From Acidobacteriota bacterium (GTDB lineage Bacteria; Acidobacteriota; Vicinamibacteria; Vicinamibacterales; JAFNAJ01), in contig JAHDVP010000030.1 of the NCBI GenBank assembly GCA_023384575.1, forward strand, positions 1-38,464: a DNA stretch of 38,464 nt, read 5' to 3'. The notes below the pieces were generated by a model. It saw only the letters and a list, made by a program, of their open reading frames with translations, was not told the DNA's origin and did not search any database. Made by a program: the position numbers and the translations under genes. Shown here piece by piece: positions 32,812-38,464 of this stretch (position 1 is the stretch's first letter; every line of letters begins with the position of its first letter).

Positions 32812-33093
32812 TCAGTGCGGCCGACCCGGGCGCCCGCCCCCGGGCCAGCCCTCGACCGCGTCGGGCAGGTGCGTGACCAGGCGACTCACCGACTGCCAGC
32901 CCTCACCCGCCACGTCACGAAGCGTCTCGAGGTGGCCGGCCAGCTGACGGGTCCCCTCGAGGAGATCCTCGAGCTTCGGCCCGACCTCGGCCCGCACGCG
33001 CCGGCCGCTGTCCGTGAAGAACAGGAACCCGATGAGCCCGCCGAGCGCCGCCCCCACGAGCGCGAACGCGCCAACCTTCGACCGATCCTCCAT
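32812..33093 (-). CDS. YtxH-like small membrane protein
   Basis: This 93-residue protein starts VGAFALVGAALGGLIGFLFFTDSGRRVR, the Gly-rich membrane segment followed by a basic stretch that defines YtxH-type proteins. A helical region LEDLLEGTRQLAGHLETLRDV follows. GAGGGGG lies upstream of the ATG. Such proteins are often stress-induced and their role is unclear. It follows the sigma-54 regulator gene by 12 bp. Confidence 0.75.
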   Translation of the reverse strand: MEDRSKVGAFALVGAALGGLIGFLFFTDSGRRVRAEVGPKLEDLLEGTRQLAGHLETLRDVAGEGWQSVSRLVTHLPDAVEGWPGGGRPGRPH

Positions 33094-33105
33094 GCCTTCG
33101 CCCCC

Positions 33106-34509
33106 TCAGGCAGGTCCGCTGCGCCGGGCCAGGGCCGCCCGGCCCCGGTCCTCGATCGCGTGCTTCTTCATCTTGCTGTACAGGGTCGGGCGGTACAACC
33201 CCAGGATCTGCGCCGCCTCCTGCTTGTTCCAGTTCGTCCGCTCGAGCGTCTGCACGATCGCCATCTTCTCGATCTCGGCCAGCGTCCGGTGCGGCGGCAC
33301 GATGAAGTCCTTCGCGCCGGCCGGTTCCTCGCGCAGCGACTCGGGCAGATCGCCTACCACGATCTCCGCGCCCTTCGCGACGAGCACCCCGCGCTCGATG
33401 ACGTTCTCGAGTTCGCGCACGTTGCCCGGCCAGCGATGCCGGATGAGCACATGATAGGCGGCCGGGGCGATCGCACGCACCGCCCGCTGGTGGCGCTGCC
33501 GGTACTTCTCGAGGAAGTGCTCGCAGAGCAGCGGAATGTCCTCGGTGCGCTCGCGCAGGGGCGGCACACGGAGGGTAATCGTGTTGATGCGGAAATACAG
33601 GTCTTCACGAAGCTTGCCGTCACGAAGCGCCGCGTCGAGGTCGACGTTGGTCGCGCAGATGAGCCGGAAGTCGACCGGCACCGTCCGATCGCTGCCGACC
33701 GGCCGGTACTCGCGTTCCTGCAGCACCCGCAGCAGCTTCGTCTGCAGGTACGCCGGCATCTCCCCGATCTCGTCGAGCAGCAGCGACCCCCCCTGCGCCG
33801 TTTCGAGCAGCCCTTCCTTGTCGGCGACCGCCCCGGTGAACGCGCCCTTCCGGTAGCCGAAGAGCTCCGACTCGATCAGCTCCTTCGGGATGGCCGCGCA
33901 GTTGATCTTGATGAACGGCCCGCGCGCGCGCTTGCTGTTGAAGTGAAGCGCGTTGGCAATGAGCTCCTTGCCGGTCCCGTTCTCGCCCTGGATCAGGATG
34001 TTCGCGTCGCTCGACGCCACGTTCTCGACCAGCTCGAGCAGGTCGTGCATCCGCCGGCTCTTGCCGATCACACTCGCGAGCCGCGATGGCCCGTGCAACT
34101 GCCGGCGCAACTGCTCGTTCTCGTTGCGCAGCTCGCGCCGCTCGAGCGCCTTCTCGAGCACCGCGAGCAACGTATCGGGAGCGACCGGCTTCTCCACGAA
34201 GCTGAACGCGCCCGCCTTCATCGCGTCGACTGCCTTGGCCACCGTCCCGTGCCCGGTCAGCACGATGACCTCGACCTCGGCGCTGGCCTCCTTGAACCGC
34301 CGAAGCAGGTCGAGGCCGTCCACGTCGGGCAGCAACATGTCCGTCACCACGAGGTCGGGACGCCACACCCGGAACACCTCGTCGCCACGAGCGCCCACGA
34401 GTGCCGTCCGGACGTCGTACCCCTCCTGATCGAGCAGCATCCGCACCCACTCGAGCATCGCGGGCTCGTCGTCGATGGCCAGAATCCTCGTGCGCCTTCT
34501 CGTCGCCAT
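33106..34509 (-). CDS. Sigma-54-dependent response regulator without adjacent kinase
   Basis: This 467-residue NtrC-family protein has a receiver domain with the phospho-Asp in VVTDMLLPDVDG and Lys in FVEKPVA. The AAA+ domain has Walker A GENGTGKE, the GAFTGA loop, Walker B GSLLLDEIGE and REDLYFRINT. A Fis-like C-terminal HTH follows (WNKQEAAQILGLYRPTLYSKMKKH). ATG at 34509 is chosen as the start of the receiver fold. No histidine kinase gene is near, so its partner is elsewhere. The downstream YtxH-like gene is close enough to share its transcript. Targets are not evident. Confidence 0.92.
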   Translation of the reverse strand: MATRRRTRILAIDDEPAMLEWVRMLLDQEGYDVRTALVGARGDEVFRVWRPDLVVTDMLLPDVDGLDLLRRFKEASAEVEVIVLTGHGTVAKAVDAMKAGAFSFVEKPVAPDTLLAVLEKALERRELRNENEQLRRQLHGPSRLASVIGKSRRMHDLLELVENVASSDANILIQGENGTGKELIANALHFNSKRARGPFIKINCAAIPKELIESELFGYRKGAFTGAVADKEGLLETAQGGSLLLDEIGEMPAYLQTKLLRVLQEREYRPVGSDRTVPVDFRLICATNVDLDAALRDGKLREDLYFRINTITLRVPPLRERTEDIPLLCEHFLEKYRQRHQRAVRAIAPAAYHVLIRHRWPGNVRELENVIERGVLVAKGAEIVVGDLPESLREEPAGAKDFIVPPHRTLAEIEKMAIVQTLERTNWNKQEAAQILGLYRPTLYSKMKKHAIEDRGRAALARRSGPA

Positions 34510-34526
34510 GTCAGTCGCGTTCCAAA

Positions 34527-34532
34527 AGTATA
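34527..34532 (-). promoter_or_regulatory. Candidate -10 box of the second response regulator
   Basis: TATACT on the minus strand lies about 18 bp before the ATG. The -35 is weak (TTCAGA at slightly long spacing). Confidence 0.35.
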
Positions 34533-34685
34533 CACTCCCACCCTTCCGCGTCTGAATTCTCGACAGCACACCTGCGGCCGGGCCCCGCGAACCCGGCTGG
34601 TGCCTGCCGCCCACCGGCGGCTGGCCGGCAGCCCGGGCCGTCACACCGGGGCCGACACGCCCGGGGCCGCGCCGAACCTCTTGGG

Positions 34686-34691
34686 TATAAT
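34686..34691 (+). promoter_or_regulatory. TATAAT -10 box with likely leaderless start
   Basis: A perfect TATAAT lies 7 bp before the ATG at 34699. The expected transcription start (about 34698) almost coincides with the start codon. No clear -35 is visible. Confidence 0.55.
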
Positions 34692-34698
34692 GCGACGC

Positions 34699-34869
34699 AT
34701 GGCCGACAGCACGCGACCGACCCCGCTGCCGCCGCCCTCGCCGTCGCGCCACGCGCCCCCGGCCGACGATCCGGTCGTCTGCGAACGGTGTGGCGCCGAG
34801 ATGTTCCGCATGCACGCGGTCTGGCGTTGTCCGGCCTGCGGGTACAAGACCGACTGCTGCGGCTGGTAG
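34699..34869 (+). CDS. Small zinc-ribbon protein
   Basis: This 56-residue protein has a Pro/Ser-rich start followed by a compact zinc ribbon: CERCGAEMF, RMHAVWRCPACGYKTDCCGW. The four main cysteines are spaced C-x2-C...C-x2-C, and two more close the C-terminus. ATG at 34699 fits the TATAAT box 7 bp upstream; ATG at 34690 is possible but overlaps that box. It precedes the carboxylase beta gene by 21 bp. No specific role is known. Confidence 0.7.
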   Translation: MADSTRPTPLPPPSPSRHAPPADDPVVCERCGAEMFRMHAVWRCPACGYKTDCCGW

Positions 34870-34890
34870 CCGCCTGCCCCCCACTGCCGC

Positions 34891-36498
34891 ATGGACGTCC
34901 TCGAATCGCACGTCCGACCCGACACCGACGAATTCCGGTCGAATGTGGCGCAGCTCGGCCACCTCGTCGAAGAGCTGCGGCAGCGCCTGGCCCGGGTCCG
35001 CGAGGGTGGTGGCCCACGCTATCTGGAGCGGCATCGTGAGCAGGGCAAGCTGCCGGTCCGGGAACGCATCAGCCGGCTCGTCGATCCCGGCGCACCGTTT
35101 CTCGAGCTCTCACCGCTGGCGGCCGCCGGCATGTACGACGACGAGATGCCGGCGGCCGGACTCGTGACGGGGGTGGGCCGCGTGTCGGGCCGGGAGGTGC
35201 TGATTGTCGCCAACGACGCGACGGTGAAGGGCGGCACCTACTCGCCCATCACCGTGAAGAAGCATCTTCGAGCCCAGCAGGTGGCGCTCGAGAACCACCT
35301 GCCCTCGGTCTACCTCGTCGACTCGGGCGGCGCCTTCCTGCCCCTCCAGGCCGAGGTCTTCCCCGACCGCGAGCACTTCGGACGAATCTTCTTCAATCAG
35401 GCGCGCATGTCGGCCGCCGGGCTCGCGCAGATCGCCGTGGTGATGGGATCGTGCACGGCCGGCGGGGCCTACGTCCCGGCGATGTCCGACGAGACGGTCA
35501 TCGTCCGCGGCACGGGCACGATCTTCCTGGGAGGCCCGCCGCTCGTGAAAGCCGCGACGGGCGAGGAGGTGACCGCCGAGGAGCTCGGCGGCGCCGACGT
35601 GCACACGCGGCTCTCGGGCGTCGCCGACTACTTCGCCGAAGACGACCCGCACGCGATCCAGATCACCCGAACGATCGTCTCCACCCTCAACACGACGAAG
35701 ACGCTGCCGGCCGACCGGACGAGTGTCGAAGCGCCCGCCTGCGACCCGCAGGAGCTGTACGGCATCGTCAGCGCCGATCTGCGCAAGCCGTACGACGTAC
35801 GGGAGGTCATTGCGCGCCTCGTCGATGGCTCGCGCTTCGACGAGTTCAAGCGACGCTACGCGACGACCATCGTCACGGGCTTCGCGCGCCTGCACGGTTT
35901 CCTCGTCGGCATCGTCGCGAGTAACGGCGTCCTCTTCTCCGAGTCGGCCCTCAAGGCCACGCACTTCATCGAGCTCTGCAACCAGCGCGGCGTGCCGCTG
36001 ATCTTCCTGCAGAACATCACGGGCTTCATCGTGGGGCGGCAGTACGAGCGAGCGGGCATCGCCAAGGACGGCGCGAAGCTGGTGCACGCGGTGGCCAACT
36101 CGGTCGTGCCCAAGTTCACCGTCATCATCGGGGGGTCGTTCGGGGCGGGCAACTACGGCATGTGCGGCCGCGCCTACGACCCGCGGCTACTCTGGATGTG
36201 GCCGAACGCCCGGATCTCGGTCATGGGCGGGGAGCAGGCGGCCGGCGTGCTCGCCACGGTGAAGCGCGATCAGCTCGCGCGCGAGGGTCGAACGCTCGGC
36301 GACGACGAGGACGCCGCCATCCGCCGGCCGATTCTCGACAAGTACGAGCGCGAAGGCTCGCCGTACTATTCGACCGCGAGGCTGTGGGACGACGGGGTGA
36401 TCGACCCGTGCGAGACGCGCGACCTGCTCGGCCTCGCCCTGTCGATGGCGTTCAACGCTCCCATCCCGGAGGCGCGCTACGGTGTCTTCCGCATGTAG
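34891..36498 (+). CDS. mccB: Acyl-CoA carboxylase carboxyltransferase (methylcrotonyl-CoA carboxylase beta type)
   Basis: This 535-residue crotonase-fold carboxyltransferase has the usual MCC-beta length. Markers are [15 protein letters not shown], the CoA-binding region with [16 protein letters not shown] and [19 protein letters not shown], the oxyanion region [15 protein letters not shown], and the C-terminal domain [46 protein letters not shown] and [15 protein letters not shown]. It transfers CO2 from biotin to a branched enoyl-CoA in leucine breakdown. Substrate specificity is inferred from similarity to MCC rather than propionyl-CoA carboxylase. It is followed by the biotin carboxylase gene. 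Confidence 0.9.
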   Translation: MDVLESHVRPDTDEFRSNVAQLGHLVEELRQRLARVREGGGPRYLERHREQGKLPVRERISRLVDPGAPFLELSPLAAAGMYDDEMPAAGLVTGVGRVSGREVLIVANDATVKGGTYSPITVKKHLRAQQVALENHLPSVYLVDSGGAFLPLQAEVFPDREHFGRIFFNQARMSAAGLAQIAVVMGSCTAGGAYVPAMSDETVIVRGTGTIFLGGPPLVKAATGEEVTAEELGGADVHTRLSGVADYFAEDDPHAIQITRTIVSTLNTTKTLPADRTSVEAPACDPQELYGIVSADLRKPYDVREVIARLVDGSRFDEFKRRYATTIVTGFARLHGFLVGIVASNGVLFSESALKATHFIELCNQRGVPLIFLQNITGFIVGRQYERAGIAKDGAKLVHAVANSVVPKFTVIIGGSFGAGNYGMCGRAYDPRLLWMWPNARISVMGGEQAAGVLATVKRDQLAREGRTLGDDEDAAIRRPILDKYEREGSPYYSTARLWDDGVIDPCETRDLLGLALSMAFNAPIPEARYGVFRM

Positions 36499-36558
36499 CC
36501 GCCGAGCGGGCAGGTGCCGGTTGCGACGACACCCGGCGGGGGTGTGCGGGGCGGCGCC

Positions 36559-38060
<1,502 letters not shown>

Positions 38061-38064
<4 letters not shown>

Positions 38065-38464
38065 GCTTCATCCCGCGCACCGTCTCGCTGCGCCTCGGCG
38101 ACGGCCGCGCCACCGTGCACGTCGGCCCCGACGGCGCGATGACCGTCACCCGCGCATCGGACGAAGCCGGCACGGCCGCGACGGTGACCGCCCACTACCT
38201 CGGTCACGGTCGCCTGCACCTGCACGACGCCGAAGGCCGCCTCACGGCGTACGCGGTCGACGACGGCCGGCGGCGGTGGGTGTTTCTCGAGGGCGAGGTG
38301 TACGTCGTCGACCTCGACACGGGCCCGGCCGCACGGCGGCGAGGGCACGGCGAGCTCGAGTCGCTGGCGGCGCCGATGCCGGCCACCGTGGTCAGGGTCG
38401 CCGTGTCGCCAGGCGCGCGCGTCGCCAGCGGCGACACGCTGGTCGTGCTCGAGGCGATGAAGAT
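38061..38464 (+). CDS. Separate biotin-transfer/carrier part of MCC alpha (partial, runs off the end)
   Basis: This frame is open from TTG at 38061 to the window end (134 codons). It begins FIPRTVSLRLGDGRATVHVG, a beta-rich linker-domain style, and ends in the biotinyl domain: LAAPMPATVVRVAVSPG, then GDTLVVLEAMK with the biotin-accepting Lys. TTG overlaps the biotin carboxylase stop as TTGA, and GGAGGGCGGGAG precedes it, so coupled translation is likely. It completes the alpha function as a second polypeptide. A sequence error creating a false stop cannot be excluded. Confidence 0.75.

Overview
The window looks like chromosome from a high-GC, Gram-negative, respiring bacterium. The best guess is an acidobacterium of the Vicinamibacteria type. 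This is inferred from the mix of a membrane Ser/Thr kinase, a NapMADGH-type periplasmic nitrate reductase, NrfHA and sigma-54 response regulators, plus the GC-rich codon use; no taxonomic marker such as rRNA is present.

Region 1 (12-14500) is an integrated mobile element of about 14.4 kb. It sits in a tRNA-Leu(UAA) gene. The complete tRNA lies at the left end and a displaced 3' tRNA half lies at the right end. A tyrosine integrase lies against the left junction. Next come a ribbon-helix-helix/HTH divergent regulatory pair and a HicB/HicA-like pair. A long, tightly overlapping minus-strand operon fills the rest. Read in its own direction it encodes an excisionase-like HTH, an orphan topoisomerase VI A/Spo11-like TOPRIM protein, a RepA-like ATPase with an iteron-like repeat block, a probable small terminase, a large terminase, a tail-chaperone-like protein, a tape measure protein and several small proteins. 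No portal, capsid, protease, tail tube, baseplate or lysis gene is recognisable. The packaging and tail genes are joined by 1-4 base overlaps, so this resembles a compact phage satellite more than a randomly deleted prophage.

Region 2 (14500-19616) is chromosomal: a small unknown gene, a YyaL/DUF255 thioredoxin-fold protein, and a membrane-GAF-zinc-ribbon-Ser/Thr kinase.

Region 3 (19616-30609) is a dissimilatory nitrate-to-ammonium module. The minus-strand operon is porin-napM-napA-napD-napG-napH. The plus-strand operon is nrfH-nrfA. Between them lies a PAS histidine kinase/sigma-54 response regulator pair. Both operons have a -24/-12 promoter, and about 74 bp upstream of each lies an almost identical 16-bp inverted repeat. 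This points to one shared activator switching on nitrate reduction (Nap) and nitrite ammonification (Nrf).

Region 4 (30610-34869) carries a REP-like element, an M48 protease, a BrkB/YihY membrane protein, two small envelope-type proteins, a second sigma-54 response regulator without an adjacent kinase, and a tiny zinc-ribbon protein with a probable leaderless start.

Region 5 (34891-38464) encodes a methylcrotonyl-CoA-type carboxylase: the carboxyltransferase beta subunit, a biotin carboxylase, and a separate biotin carrier ORF that runs off the window. The usual single alpha subunit is split at a TTGA stop/start overlap.
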